A stretch of 64,000 nt of DNA from Plectrocnemia conspersa (lineage: Eukaryota > Arthropoda > Insecta > Trichoptera > Polycentropodidae). The translations under genes were made by a program, and so were the position numbers. The DNA lies in assembly GCA_009617715.1 (NCBI GenBank), contig VTFK01000177.1:372001-436000 (forward strand), given 5' to 3'. This document shows, piece after piece, positions 1 to 14,200 of the stretch (its first letter is position 1; the number at the start of each line of letters is the position of its first letter). A model generated the notes under the pieces. The model worked only from the letters and a program-made list of their open reading frames with translations. It was not told the DNA's origin and made no database searches.

Positions 1-436
1 GATATTTTGTTACAAATAGATTTATTCATCCTACTTTTATTATTATATCAAAAAGTGTTTTTAATGTAAGGTATTGAATTACAAAACGAAAAGTTAAATT
101 ATAATTATTTAAACAGAATTAAGTTTATTTTTTCCAATAGTTGAATAGTTAACTAACTTAAAAAAAAGAGATTTTGAAATAGTATTAATATTTATTATAG
201 TAACCTAGTCAATCAAATGTACATGAAATATATAATACAATATTTTTGTTCGCTATTACCCCATAAATCACAAGCAAATGTACAAAATTAAACAATTTTA
301 TGTTTATAATTAAATTCAACGAATAATAACTCTTATAGCTATAAAATTATTTTTTATCATAGATTGAAAAATAAATATTTTATACAGCTGGCAACAATAG
401 TTTGACATATATCTGTAACCTAAAAAGATAGTAAAG
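1..436. other. Upstream of zinc finger gene, AT-rich
   Basis: No open frame or repeat that I recognise. The last ~50 bases before the ATG at 437 include a ctggcaacaatag stretch resembling the ctggcaacat segments seen 5' of other genes in this window (for example about 50 bases upstream of the mRpL39 ATG), so this is presumably promoter and 5' UTR. No TATA box is convincing. Confidence 0.4.
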
Positions 437-2526
437 ATGAATCAAAATATATGCCGTTTATGCTTAAACGATAATGAATTACATTCAATATTTGAAAGTA
501 AATTTGATCTTCAATATTCACAAAAAATTATGAATTTATCCTCAAAGTTAAAGGTAAGATATAATGCATAAAATATTAATAAGTTTTCAGTGCTTCAATG
601 GACTTTATTTTGCAGATTTACCCAAACGACGATTTACCTCTCAAAATATGCAAACATTGCATTTCTAATTTAGAAATTGCTTACAGCTTTGTTAAGCAAT
701 GCGAAGAATCAGATGAAAAATTACGAAATATTTTGATTGAGTCAAAAGAAAATATAAAAGAACTTGATTCTGAATTAAACGATAATAATTTTGAATCGGA
801 AGTTTTGCCAATTAAACAAAATTCTAATCATTCTGACTCCATACAAGATAAAGCTTATAAATGTGAAGTGTGTCTAAAATCCTTCGCCGTTAAAAGTGGC
901 TTAGTAATACACATGAGGCGTCACACTGGTATGACTATTTTATTATTAATTGATTGACTTCCTATACTAATGACAACACTCATATGAATAATAGGTGAAA
1001 GACCTTGGGAATGCGATAAATGCGGTAAGGCTTTCACAACTTCTTCGAACTTAGAACGTCACTTAAACACGCACAATGGTTCTAACCCCCATTGTTGCCA
1101 TGAGTGTGGTCGCTCCTTTGCTTTGGCTAAAACTTTAAAAATTCATATGAGAACTCATACCGGCGAGAAGCCATACAAGTACTAACATATAATCTATGAA
1201 GGTTTGGATTCAGTTTAGGGAAAAATTTTAAGTTTTAGTTATTATTACAGATGTTCGGAATGTGGTTCAAAGTTTTCTCAACTTGGATCATTGGTGACAC
1301 ACAAAAGACGGCACTCTGGTGAACATCCATTTGTGTGCGATGTTTGTGGTTCAGCTTTTACAAGTCACGGAGGTCTGGCGAGGCATAAACGGACTCACAC
1401 TGGCGAGAAAAGAGCTCAATGCACTGTTTGCGGTATAATAATATAAAATAACCTTAGTACAGTAATGTGCTGCTAACATCAAACACAAAAAGCTGTGAGA
1501 TAATATGATATTTTTACAAATAGATGTCAAATCATAATCTGAAGATCAAATTAATCATATGAGATTAACACAAAATGCTAAAAAATACAAATTTAAAAGA
1601 TGTATTACAGTATTTTTTGCGATATTTGCAAATAACACTGCAAAATATATTCTATTTAGTGAATTCTGATGATAAAAACGATTAACTTAATCCAGTTAAA
1701 TGTTTTTTTTGTAAATTCAGAAAATAAAGAATGATGTTTTTTGATTTGATTGTTATTGTCATGGTGGGGAGTATGTTAAGACACGAGTAGTTCATAGAAG
1801 TTTAGCGGTATAATATATAGGTGCTATAACTTAAATCACTTACATAGAAAATAATTTTAAAAATAGTCGATTTTTGCTTTCAGGTAAGAAATTTGTGTCT
1901 ACTAGCTACCTATCCGAACACATGAGGTTACACACTGGTGAAAAACCTCTTAAATGCCATGTAGGTACTCATAAATATACATTACATATTAAATTACTTA
2001 ATGGTTTATTTCTTTATCAGACTTGTAACAAAGAATTTGCATTAGCCAGTAACTTGATTGTGCATTCAAGAATACATGGCAATAACAAAAGTTACATTTG
2101 TAAACAGTGTGGTCGTTCTTGCACCGATTTGAAAGCTCACATGAGGACACATACCAACGAACGGCCTTTTCCATGCACATTTTGCTCAAAAAGCTTCAAA
2201 CAATCTTACAATTTGAAGTATCACATCACGTTACACACAGGAGAGCGAAATTTCGAATGCAAAACTTGCAATAAAAAATTCAAAACGAATAAACTATTAA
2301 AGGTATGTGAACATCCATTTAATATTTTATACTACATACTATTAATAATATGTTTATTTTATTTTAGGATCATACAACTCTGCATACAGGGGAATATCCA
2401 TATAATTGTATGCAATGTGATAAAGCTTTTCGTAGTACAGGTACTTTAAGAAAACATATAAAAAAGCATCACGAAACCAAAATAATTATTTCTAATGTAT
2501 CCAATTCATCTGTTACTATAAAATAA
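437..2526 (+). CDS. ZAD domain C2H2 zinc finger protein, 11 fingers
   Basis: Probable sequence-specific nuclear DNA-binding protein; targets unknown. Seven coding exons: 437-553, 616-928, 995-1178, 1251-1432, 1884-1960, 2021-2302, 2368-2526, all GT-AG with matching phases, giving 437 residues. The N-terminus ([10 protein letters not shown]) and exon 2 (ICKHC) supply the two Cys pairs of a ZAD zinc-binding dimerisation domain (residues about 6-75). After an acidic linker come 11 C2H2 fingers with TGEK/R linkers, from YKCEVC to YNCMQC; the eighth (YICKQC) has only nine residues instead of twelve between the second Cys and first His. Short basic tail, then TAA. The start is the only ATG that keeps the first ZAD cysteines. 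Introns are 60-72 bases except one of 451. Family membership is secure; orthology is not, since these genes diversify quickly in insects. Confidence 0.93.
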
Positions 2527-3270
2527 AATGAGTACTCAAATTTTCTGGCTTGATATTTTAAAAAAGTGGGATTTTCATAGTATGTGTAACAAAATGGTAA
2601 AAGCAAAGTGGCTTTATTATATCATTTACACCCAAAAGTTTAGTTAGTCAGTTTACACTTAAATACTGCTATCCTCCTGAAACAAAAAACATAATTGATT
2701 GGCTGAAATATAATTGCATTGTGTTTTTATTTGTAAAATGTAAAAATGCTAATTATATAAATCACTTATTTGCAATAGGAATGACTCGTAGGCTTCCTAA
2801 ATTGGTCAATGTCTTGTCTTGTCTTTACCGATATATAATATTTATTTCAAAGCATTAAGAAAATACGATAAACGTAGCAACACATTATGCAATTGTATTA
2901 AATTAATTTATAAGGGCCGATAAGGTTAGTAATCCTGGAGCTACGCTGGCAGCACCGAGGGGAGCGGCATTGAAGGATTTACTCAATTGGCAACACAATG
3001 GAAGGACGCCTCCCGCTGATCAGCGTCTCGTTGATTGGCTCCGTAGTAATTTTTCATGTCATATTGTACTTTAACCAATAAATTAAACATCTGCATCGGC
3101 TAACATGTGTCTCGTTATCAACTGGTTGCTAATTTTATTTTAAATGGTTAAATTGATTCGAATAAAAATGTTTTTTAAACATTTTTTGACTTGCTCTAAG
3201 AGAATTTAATTTAATATCATATACAAAATCTTATATATAAATTGTCATTTAGTGTTTCGAACATTTTGTC
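2527..3270. other. Intergenic, mostly featureless
   Basis: 3' flank of the zinc finger gene followed by AT-rich DNA. A moderately GC-rich patch at about 2925-3050 (ctggcagcaccgagg, and a ctgatcagcg palindrome) has no open frame and may be an old repeat end. No strict AATAAA is visible just after the stop. Confidence 0.4.
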
Positions 3271-3279
3271 GGTTGTTTG

Positions 3280-3351
3280 GGGTTTGGGGTATACCAGGGG
3301 TATACAAAAAAAAAAAGTGGGGTATACAAAAACGTTTGGGGTATACCAGGG
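3280..3351. repeat. Short direct repeats with ggggtatac core
   Basis: The motif tttggggtataccaggg occurs twice about 50 bases apart, with further ggggtatac units between, around an A-run. No transposon class is recognisable. It may mark the end of the decayed element that continues to about 4.5 kb. Confidence 0.5.
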
Positions 3352-3691
3352 ACTTGCCAGATTTAGCCCCTTCAGATGACTTAATACTTATATAAATTTG
3401 CGATGACGGTATTTAAAAAAAAAATTTGCACCTTTCCTCATTAAAAAATAAATGGTATTTTTTTAATACTTTTATTTGGTGTAAACTATATTTTGTGAGG
3501 GGGAAGTTGATACAGTTGGCAACTTTGAAGTTACGCTTGAAACCAGAGCCACCGAGAGAAAAATTGAGCCCTGGCGCTTATTGTTGCTGACCCCCCCTCC
3601 CTGGGCGCCAGCCCACCATACTCTGGACTCTCACCTATCCATCTGTGTGGGAGAGCCAGGGACTCTTCTTGGGTTAAATCTTAAACCCTTG

Positions 3692-3742
3692 AGGGTAAGG
3701 CCGTCTTAGGTAGAGCGCGAAGCAGTGCCTAAGACGAACAAA
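3692..3742. repeat. Inverted repeat, cgtcttagg ... cctaagacg
   Basis: A nine-base perfect stem encloses about 17 bases. It lies in a non-coding stretch between the repeats at 3.3 kb and the Tigger relic at 3.84-4.44 kb. Function unknown; perhaps part of a transposon end. Confidence 0.4.
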
Positions 3743-3837
3743 GCATAGCAAAGTAAAGCAATCGAGCCAAAGGGCTCTACTCCTTCTGAGGTCCGAGGGC
3801 TAAAGACTGCAGCTGAAGTATTTGTTGTCTTTCATTA

Positions 3838-4440
3838 TTATTCCATAAAGCGGCTTTCATAAATGATGTCACAGGTATATAATTTAATTTTGACTCCCCT
3901 CCCTCCTTCCCCCTTGTCATAAGATCGCAGAAACAAGTTTTGAACCAGTCTATAAATAAATGTTATGTCATCCAAGTCTTCCGTTTGCTTTGCAAAAACT
4001 GGTAAATTTGTTTTAGAGTAACTTGTAATGGCACGAGGATTTTCTGATTGGTAGATCAACATAGGTTTCAATTTAATTCTCCGGATGCATTTCCACCGAT
4101 AAGAGTTAGACGGTCCTTGGATGCTTTAAATCCAGAAGCAGTCTTCCCTCTAAGGAAATAAATGTACGTGTTGGCATTCGTTTCCAATAAAGTCCAGTCT
4201 CATGCACATAAAAATTAAATTTGGTAGATAATTTCCCCTTTCTACAATTTCACAGAACTTCATTGGATATTTTCAGCTGATTCTACGTCTGCGCTAGTCG
4301 ACCCACAAATCATTTTAAGGTTATGCAAGTTTAATCGTTTTCTAAACCGATCAAGGCAATCTTTGCTTGCTTTAATTACTTCTTCTCCTCCATGTTGAGA
4401 TTTTAAATGATCCCAAAAAATAAGTGATTTATTCATTCAT
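3838..4440 (-). pseudogene. Tigger/pogo transposase fragment
   Basis: On the minus strand, decayed reading frames carry blocks typical of the Tigger branch of the Tc1/mariner superfamily, in the right order: a NLHNL..SADVESAE block near 4340-4270, then a segment around 4200-4120 matching the DE-T-FYWK..P region, then (3838-4071) a stretch opening MKPMLIYQSENPRA followed by NLPVF, which in the family is LKPMLIYHSENPRA...LPVFW. Frames shift and stops interrupt, and the C-terminal half of the catalytic domain is missing, so it is inactive. Terminal inverted repeats were not identified with confidence. Confidence 0.75.
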
Positions 4441-4899
4441 TCAATATATTCAATGTTTTTTTTAAATTGTCGGTCACGATATAACGAGTCCGCAGTCACC
4501 GGGGTCGCGATGAACAGCGTTTAACTATATTGTAAATAAATCATACGTTGACACGTTGAAGCTTGGTTAATTATACATTTCATTTTTGTTTTAGGAAAAC
4601 TGTTTTATTAAAAAAAAAAAAATAATAAAATCAGGCTTTCTTATGAACAAATTAAAATTTGTGATGTCACATTTTTTAAAAGATTGTCACAATTCCGCTG
4701 ACCCCCTCCCCTCTAAAGCTGTGACATAATTTATGAGAGCCACCCAAGTATAATTTTTACTTGATTGAGGTAATATTGAACAAAGTATTAACAATTAAAT
4801 TAAATGCATTATTACGATATTTTGTAAATATATGGTTAATTTTATATAAATAATGGTAAAGAATTTGTGACAATGAAATATAGGAACGTGTGTGTTTTT

Positions 4900-5270
4900 A
4901 ATAATTGTAATTTGGCCCGCAGCGCATAAACATAACGGTACGCGTCAGTGTGGCAACCCTTCGGCGTGTCAGTTGGTCACCCTGTATCGATCGAGTGTGT
5001 CGTGATGGCGGCGCGCTGTCACTTGGCCGCCATACCTGGGATGGAGAGGCGCCCTGCCGCAGAGACGCAGCTGGTCAGTCGACTCCCGGGTCCCGGTCGA
5101 GCCCCGGCGCGCGCCGACCGTTCGGCGCCGCGCGAACGACCTCCCATAACGGCACTCTCGTGAGCTTCTCTGCCCCCAGCGATGAGCCATGCCCCCCCTG
5201 CCCCCGGAACGAACGCGATAACGCATCATCATCGCTCTCGGAAAACATTTCGCACTCGAATTGAACCATT
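4900..5270 (+). promoter_or_regulatory. GC- and CpG-rich promoter/first-exon region of slimb
   Basis: A sharp GC-rich island with many CpG dinucleotides in an otherwise ~70% AT region. It contains the proposed slimb first coding exon and overlapping open frames that reflect composition rather than genes. Position just upstream of the first recognisable slimb exons suggests a promoter with 5' UTR exon (inference). Confidence 0.5.
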
Positions 5271-8200
5271 TGTTTCCAATTTTACTTCCGTTCCACATTA
5301 GTGCCCTACAATGTCACTTTTTAGGCCAAACCCTTTTGTTCGCGTTCCGTTTTATTCCGTTATATGAAAATATCTCAAAAGTGCAAAACTGGAGATCGGA
5401 GATTATGACGCAAATCCGATTCGAATTTTACAGTCAAATCAGATAGATCTGAATTCAAAATGATATGTTAAAGTTTCTCACTCCGAGTCGCATTACAATG
5501 TATAATCCGGTGATTTATTTTTCCTCAAGGCTTATAAAATAGTGTAAACGTTCTCTCCGCTGGCAACATTTAACGCTGCTTTGGTTGTGCAAAGTGTGCA
5601 TTCTCATTCGTGAATAAGAAACACAATCTCAAATATTATTATTGCAATTTATGCCCAGCCAACGTATGTTGGAAAGATACATAATAATGAATCATCAATC
5701 TGATGCAATTCAATAATGAAAAGATTATTATTGTGCAAACAATGCAAAGTATGTCAACCCGCACTAATGTATTATAAATAATGGATTTCCTAAGCAATTT
5801 CGGACAAGTAGATTCCACATGGATACTATACCAGACTCGAGTTAGTAAACATGTTTTTATAAATGGAATTTTGTGCAAATTCTATTTGAGAGTTTTATTA
5901 TTTGCGCAATACTATATAAATATGTCATAGGGCTTTGTAAACTAAGTGGTTATGATAAGTTTGTAACGGTAATTGTTATTAATTCTTTCATTTCAAAATT
6001 TGTTAATATGTGGGGAGCACCTATTAATGTCATATTTTTTTTAAATACGGTTCAATAATTCATATTATTAGGCTCAAATGTTATGGCAGCTTTCGGTGCC
6101 CAATGTGTACTGGTGATTTTCTTGATGAAAGTGTTAAAGACCTGCCAGTGCAGTTTATCATCATTTTCGATGATAAACTGCACTGGCTTCGTCACAGTTC
6201 AACACTCGTAAGAGCGATGATGGCTGACAAATATATGCTAATTTTAGGAGATACTCTCTTGTTCTTAGTAAATTGCTTGCTCTTTGTGTCTCGGGGTTTT
6301 TAGACCTTATTCTTGATTTCTTCGTGTAACTTTTCCTTTAACCGCTTAATCCCTAACGTTTTCCGAGTTATAATAGCTATAAAAAATTAATATAATTACT
6401 GGCATTTTGAAAAATATAAATATATTCTTATTTTGAAAAAAATAACATATGTCATTCAGTGGTAGTTATTTTAATACTTCCATTTTATTAAGATTCATAG
6501 TACAGTATACCCCCCAATAACACGGTAAATTGTAGACGTACTATTTGGGTGCCCGTTACTTTATGTGTGAGTAAGCCAAAGGGACCCTCGTATATCTATG
6601 GAGCAATATGCAAGATGCAACGTCTGTCTATATTTCTTTTTCCTCTTATTTTCCCCTGAGAGATGAGCTGGCTTAGTTTGTATTTTGGACTAGACTTAAT
6701 CAAAGTTCTAAAACTATAATTAGTTTTAGAGCTTTCATTATGTTAGGTTTGGGTCTGACAGCATGGACATTTCGCAACTGTCATTGAGTTTCATATACAT
6801 TTTAGTTATTATATTAATTATTATAAACTAGTAGAAATATATATTTACTGATGAAAATGTATTTGGATTTTACTAGTAAAAATATAACTTCACTGAAAAA
6901 TACACATTCACTGTAACATTTATACATTGGATATAAATAAATAATGATAAGTATGTAAATATATATGTTACTACATATGGAAAAGTTGAAATCATATAAT
7001 TTTACTGATATCTGCCAGATAAATTATATTTTTACTGGTGAAAATGTATTTCGATATGCTTACATTAGATTTGAGACATTTTTTAGGTTTTCTTTGAGGG
7101 AAAACTTGAGAATTTCTGGTTTAAGATCAGGGATGTCATTTTAGTTTTTCCGAAAAAGTTCGCCAGTTAGTGGTCGTTTTTTTAATATTTCGACCTTGTT
7201 TAGATTTATAGAATTTCATTAAATGACATGCATTTCTAAGGGGGGGGGGTAAATGCCTCCACCTGCCCCCTTCCCCAAATGACGTTCTTGACTAAGTATA
7301 CCATAAATTTTAATTTTCAGTTTGCAAGTATACTCGGTCACGAAACTTGCGAGTTAGCTCGTCCATGGGGAAATTGGATCACATATTTTTAACGAGTATA
7401 TTCGTTCATGAGGATTAAGTGGTTAATGCTAGCTGACCATTTTTTTATTTTAGATCGGTTAATATTTTTCTGATTGTCCATGACTATCAATCATTTACTC
7501 TGCTCGATGCGATTTAACAAGAATATCATCATTTTGTTATTGAGTATTGACTTCTCATCTATTTTCAATCTCAACAATGAAGTGACTCGTCTGCTATTTG
7601 ACAGGTGCAAGTATTTCGATTAATTTATGTTAATGAGGCAAAATTGATATCTTCCAAACGAATCGGTAGACACTTTTAGATACTGCCTTTAAAATGATTA
7701 ATCGCTTTAGCATAAATTCTCAAATTTAATTGACTCATCGCCCACTTTTCAACGCCAAAATTTTTTATCGCCCACCTTTGGAAAACTATTTTTTTCCCAT
7801 TTAATAATAAATTGTAAACGTAGCAATGCCCATGTATTTTTTTAATTTCACCAAAATACAGCTTGTGCAATTTTAGAATTTTAAATTGTAAATTTTAAAA
7901 TAAAACAAAATAATATTACTGACTAATATCAAAGAAAGAAAATCATTTTTTTGCGATTTATACAGTGCTACTTTTTTATTTAAATTAAATTAAGACCACC
8001 GTGACCTAACAGGTTACCCCAATGCGTCACGATGGTCGAAAAACAATTCATAGTATTATTTAAATACACAAAATAATATAGTAAAATAATACATTCACTT
8101 AAAAAAAACATAAACCTATTTATAATTATTATTATTAGCTGTTTTTATTAATATTTGCTATTTATAAAAATTGTATCCGTAATTTAAAAAAAATCAAATT

Positions 8201-11200
8201 TAGGCCTAACCAATAGGTACTGAAAAAAAACAATTACAGCGGCCACTTTCAAAAGATCCTAAAACGCACTGTATTTTATGTAAAAGATATTTACTTTATT
8301 TGAATATAAAATGCCTAAAAAAATGTTTGCACAATATTATTTTTTGAATAAAAACTCCATTGCCCATCAAATTCCCTCGGAACCAGCATTGCCCACCGGG
8401 CTTCGTCCATCACCCACCCGTAGCCGATAATGTCTATGGTCTAAATGCTGCTTCATTTTGTTTCACTATCTAGATAAATGGAAAGTTAGCATTGTTTTTA
8501 ATTGTCAATCTTTTAAAATAAACCATATTCTATTCGTCGAAATAATTTGAAATCATCAAATTCAAATACTGTTTGAGGTCTCAGAAAGATCTGTAATATT
8601 GTGTTGCTTTTTTATTATAAAACACATCATAGAAAGCTTAATGAATACCATATGCAAAGCAAAGCTGGTTGTTAGCATCTACGAGCTTCCCTAATTTTAT
8701 CATTAAATTTGATCTATCGACAATGTCTTTTTTGTGTAATATTCCATGTAAAAGTAATGCGTTCTTTAAATTTTTCAACACACGCCTCGGTCGTCATAGA
8801 TCAATGGATACGAGCAAAGCTTAAACTCCAATATTTATTAAACAGTAGATATCCACTCACTAAGGAAATGCTTTTTATGTTCTGATTGGTTCATTACATA
8901 GTTTTTCCTTTTTGCACGTTAGAACCACAAAATCTGTATAATAATACGACCATATATAACAGCGCAACGTTCGGAATCCGATAAAAAAGTAAAATTAAAT
9001 GTTCAGAATAAAAATCACATCTCAATAAGTAAGTTTCTAGTCAAGCTGTCAGGATTAGAAGTGTAAATCTTTCGTAACTCAATCATATCAATCGTTAGAA
9101 GTAGTGTGACTAGCAATAGAAATGTAGCAATATCATAGCCATCAGGGATCGAGTCCCCGTTCTCCCCGCACGATGGTCACAATCTCGATAATAAAGTTAA
9201 TTTATTGTAGACCGCTAAGCGCAGAAAGAAATGGCTCAACGCTCCGTCGGAGCGCGACTGTATAATAAAAGCAAAATTTTAATTCGATCGCCGTGGCGTT
9301 GATTATGCGGTTTTTTACATATTTTGTAATCGTTTGCTGATGGAGTCGGTTGTGTATTTCAGTTTCCACTGACGCAGCTGTGCGACAATGACACTACAAA
9401 GGTCGAAACGCAGACGTCGGTGGCCGACAGGGAGGCGCACAAGGCGGAGAGGGAGGCTTGCCTGCAGTACTTCGCCGGATGGAACGAAGCTGACCAGGTG
9501 ATCCTCGAATTTTTTACGATAAGTCTACATAGTCCTTAAAATATTTAATTAGGAGTTATAGATCCAGTGTAATTTCTACGTAAAAACCACAATATTACAT
9601 TATGCTTATTATCATCTTTGTTTAATGCTGAGTTTTGGAATAGATAAACAATATAAAAACTGTATATGCTATAATGCAATTAATGACAAGTGCATAATTT
9701 TTTCTATTGTCTGATAAATAATTAAACACATGTATTGCTCTGCTCTTATAGTGCATTAATCTAAGTACAATCAAATTGATCTTATTAATCGTCATCAAAT
9801 TTAATATTGCAAACTGCAGATCTAATCTTGTCTCAATTATAGATAACATTGTGTATGTTGTAATATGAATAAAAATTCATCCTCCGTTCTTGAAATATAA
9901 TACAAAGGCATTCCATGTATGCTAAAAGTAAAAAATGTAATAATTTTATGAAATATTAAGAAAAATTTACAGGAATTATTCTATAATTGTATTTACGAAT
10001 TATGACAGAAGGGGTGTGATTTAACAGAGAATTATTTTAAGAGATATGTGCATTTTGTTCCATAAAACGAATTGTTTGTGAAAAGGATTCATTGCAAAGA
10101 GTAATTCATGGGGTATTTACTGTTCCATAAAACAATTCGTTTTATGAAACAATTGTTTCATTTAAATTGTAGTCTAACAGAAGTCATTCAAATCTTATTA
10201 TATTAACTAAATTTTAATTTAATCCGATGAATGTGCTTGATTTATATCGCTTATTTGAATATTTTACCTTTTTATCAGGTCGAATTTGTGGAGCAACTCC
10301 TCTCCCGCATGTGCCACTATCAGCATGGACACATCAACGCATATCTCAAACCAATGTTACAAAGGGACTTTATTAGTTTATTGCCTGGTAAGAAAATATT
10401 TTATATGAAGCTATATAAATGAATGAAACTATGTTAATAATTGTTGCATTTGCTCACCAGTCAAAGGATTGGAACACATAGCAGAAAATATACTGTCATA
10501 CCTGGACGCGCGCTGGCTCTGTGCAGCCGAGCTAGTCTGTCGGGAATGGCAGAGGGTCATATCTGAAGGTATGCTCTGGAAGAAGTTGGTAGAAAGGAAA
10601 GTTCGCACGGACTCGTTATGGAGAGGCTTAGCCGAAAGAAGAGGATGGTAAATATAAAATGTTTTATTGTATGTATAGTACCGCGGATTATTACAAGCTC
10701 TTCTCTCTTCTAGGATACAATATTTGTTTAAACCAAAACCGGGGACAGTGCATCCGGGTCACACTTTTTATAGATCGCTGTTCCCAAAAATAATTCAAGA
10801 TATCGACTCTATAGAAAATAATTGGCGGATGGGGAGACACAATCTTCAGGTGAACGATCGTCTCTTTCAAATTTTTAAAATAGAATTCTAATAAAATTAA
10901 TTTATATTATTGTCGATTTCAGAGGATAAACTGCCGTAGCGAAAATTCAAAAGGAGTATACTGCCTACAGTATGACGACCACAAAATCGTTTCGGGTCTA
11001 CGAGATAACACAATTAAAATTTGGGATAGAAATTCATTACAATGCATTCAGGTGGGTTGAATCAAACTGGATTTTATCACTCGATGACTGTTTTATTAAT
11101 GGTTTAATTGTTTTGTTTTAGATATTAACCGGACACACTGGATCTGTGCTATGTCTCCAATACGACGAACGAGTGATAATTAGCGGATCGAGCGACGGCA

Positions 11201-14200
11201 CTGTGCGGGTCTGGGACGCAACAAACGGCGAGATGGTCAATACGATAATACATCATTACGAGGCGGTGCTGCATTTGCGGTTCACCAACGGCTTGATGGT
11301 CACATGTAGCAAGGACAGATCGATAGCCGTGTGGGACATGACGTCTCAAACTGAGATAAGCCTGCGCCGGGTGTTGGTTGGACACCGGGCCGCTGTCAAC
11401 GTGGTGGACTTTGACGAAAAATACATAGTCAGCGCTTCTGGCGATAGGACAATAAAGGTACTCGTCTCTTTATTATGGTTCATTCTATTTTATATGCACT
11501 TGATGATGATTTTCAGTTCATCTAATTGATTGTATTTCATAAATACATTATTAGATTAGCTTAACCCTTTGAATTAAAATATTTTTTCTTATTAAATCCA
11601 TTGCAGTCCAATTTATTTTATCACAAAATTACTTTGATATATGAAACACTACATATATTTTATTATGCACATTACAATTACTTATATATTTACATACTTG
11701 ATGTTTGATTATATTTGTCCATCGTATGATATTTCTTTATGAAGATATAATTTTCGTTCACATATTTTAAAAAATATCTACGTTGTTTTTTTATACATAA
11801 TATAGGCATTTATTATATACCAATAGTACCTATTTGATATGTCATTTGAAAAAATTTTAAAAAATATTTGGAAAAATCTTATAATAAAACAATTTGTAAA
11901 CTTGAGAAACACAGGTAGTCATTTTTGCCTCTCAATATACCCGAGTCACCAGTGCCACTCCAAAATCCACGGTCCTTTATGCGTCTTTTTTTTGTTTCTA
12001 AAAACGCACAAAATAAACGATAAAAAATATTTAATTATTACCAGCACGATAAACTACTGGTATAAGTCTCCGACTATTGACCTGAAAGACCTGGGTTCGA
12101 ATCCCATATGGACCTAAGTGTTTTTATATTTCTATCGTGTCTGGGAGATCGGAAATAGTGATTATTATTAGGATATAGTATGCAATAAAAAAAATGGACG
12201 ATTTTTAACATGAGGGGTTATAATTTTGTATATAAATTTACAAAGTTTTAAATTACATAAAATAATAAAAATTTTCATTTTTCTTTAACGCCTTTGCTTA
12301 TCAGTAATTCCTACAGCGTTGTGTTTCAAAAAGTTTAACGATTATAAAAGTAATTAATGCTTTATTAAAATAATTATTTTTTAATTAAATAATATTTTAC
12401 AGGCAATTAATTGATTTGTTTCACTAAATGGTTTAATAAATTAATATTGGTAAAAGCCGATTAGGAATGTATTCGAATACTTCATCCATTTTTTATTCAA
12501 TATTTGAATAGTTGAAAACTACAAATAATTTATATACTCCAGTAGTGTGTTTTTGAGGTTTATCATCATCAATAAATAAATGTATGACTTACTCACTTTC
12601 ACTCGAAAATATTTGCCTAAGTTTCTTGATTATATTCACTAACAGAAATATTACTTTCACAATAAAGTGAATGTTTTTCGTCAAATACATTAGCCACATA
12701 TCAATTATAAAAGTATAACTCTTCATCATCACTATTAGTACTGTCGGCCGTAATTAAAAACCATTTATTTTAAATAAAAATATATATGTAAATTTAAACC
12801 AAAACTTTTTAATTGAGAACCATGGATTGTTTTATGTTTGACTTTTGTAAAACAGGTATTTAAATTACGGTACGGTTTAATAGTGAATTATTTTTAGAGA
12901 TATGTGCATTTAAGTAAATACTTTGTTTCATAAAACGAATTGTTTGTGCATTTATGTAAGGTATATCTTCAGAAAAGAATTCGTTCCAGAGAGTTATATA
13001 GTGTTCACTGTTCTAACCAATGCTCGCTGCACTTAATCTGTTCAATAGTGATGCACAAACAATTTGTTTTATGGAACAATTATTTTATATACTGTTCATT
13101 TAAATTATCCTCATAAAATTGTTTCCTAAATTAATCGATTGATAAATTTTGTGAATAATTTCATTCCTCGTAAAATAATTAGGTATTACCATATCTTTTC
13201 ACTTAATATAAGAATAGAAATTTCCGTGAGTGACTTACGAAATAAAATACTGGACATTTTATCATCAAATCATTCAAAAAAGCTTTAGAAAATAAAATTA
13301 TATTGTGCATGACATACTTTGGACATCTAAGGGTTTTAGTTGATCTAGCAATGAAGTCTAACAATAAATATTTCTTTTAAATATATAGACAATATATACT
13401 GTATTTACTTAATTAACCTATTACTTACCAGGGAATAGTCCATGCATCATCCAGTGCTGCATTCTGATATGGTATACTTGATTAACTATATTTTTTTATG
13501 TTTCTCAGGTATGGAACACAAGCTCTTGCGAGTTTGTTCGAACACTAAACGGTCACAAGAGAGGCATAGCGTGTTTACAATACCGAGATCGTCTAGTAGT
13601 GAGCGGATCCAGTGACAACACGATCCGCCTTTGGGACATTGAATGCGGTGCATGTTTAAGGTGATTTATAATATTTTCTTATTCATTTATCGAACAACTA
13701 GTTTATTTTTAATATTAACAATTTCTCGCAGGGTGCTAGAGGGTCACGAAGAGCTGGTGCGGTGTATTCGCTTCGACGCCAAGCGGATAGTCAGCGGCGC
13801 GTACGACGGCAAGATCAAAGTGTGGGACCTGCCCGCCGCCCTGGACCCCCGCGCGCCCGCCACCCAGTTGTGCCTCAAGACGCTTGTGGTATGCTTTGTA
13901 TATGTTAAGTTGATCTCTCGTCGCTATACGGCATGCGTGTAACTGTAACATTTTGGCACAGGAGCATACCGGACGTGTATTTCGATTGCAATTTGACGAA
14001 TTTCAAATTGTGTCGTCGTCGCACGACGACACCATACTCGTGTGGGACTTCTTGAACTACGCGCCCGGCGAAGACAAGTCCGGTTCCGGAGCCACTTCTT
14101 CACACCACGCGCCTCAGCAGATGAGCCCGGAAACTGTGAGTGTTTAACGTATTTTTAATACTCTTCTAGTGCACACGTTTCCCTAATACTTTCTAGCGTC

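Noticed and set aside
4948..5298. Several overlapping open frames on both strands in the CpG island
   Set aside because: They reflect low stop density in GC-rich DNA; only the frame from 5005 joins slimb exon 2 in phase.
7676..7870. Possible zinc-finger-like (FLYWCH) frame on the minus strand
   Set aside because: Cys/His spacing absent; the apparent pattern comes from repeated gtgggcgat motifs.
9140..9175. tRNA-like gggatcgagtcccc
   Set aside because: Only a B-box-like palindrome; no cloverleaf and no SINE body beside it.
12044..12120. Possible tRNA gene (gggttcgaatccc)
   Set aside because: No acceptor stem or A box fits, and the flanks match other SINE copies.
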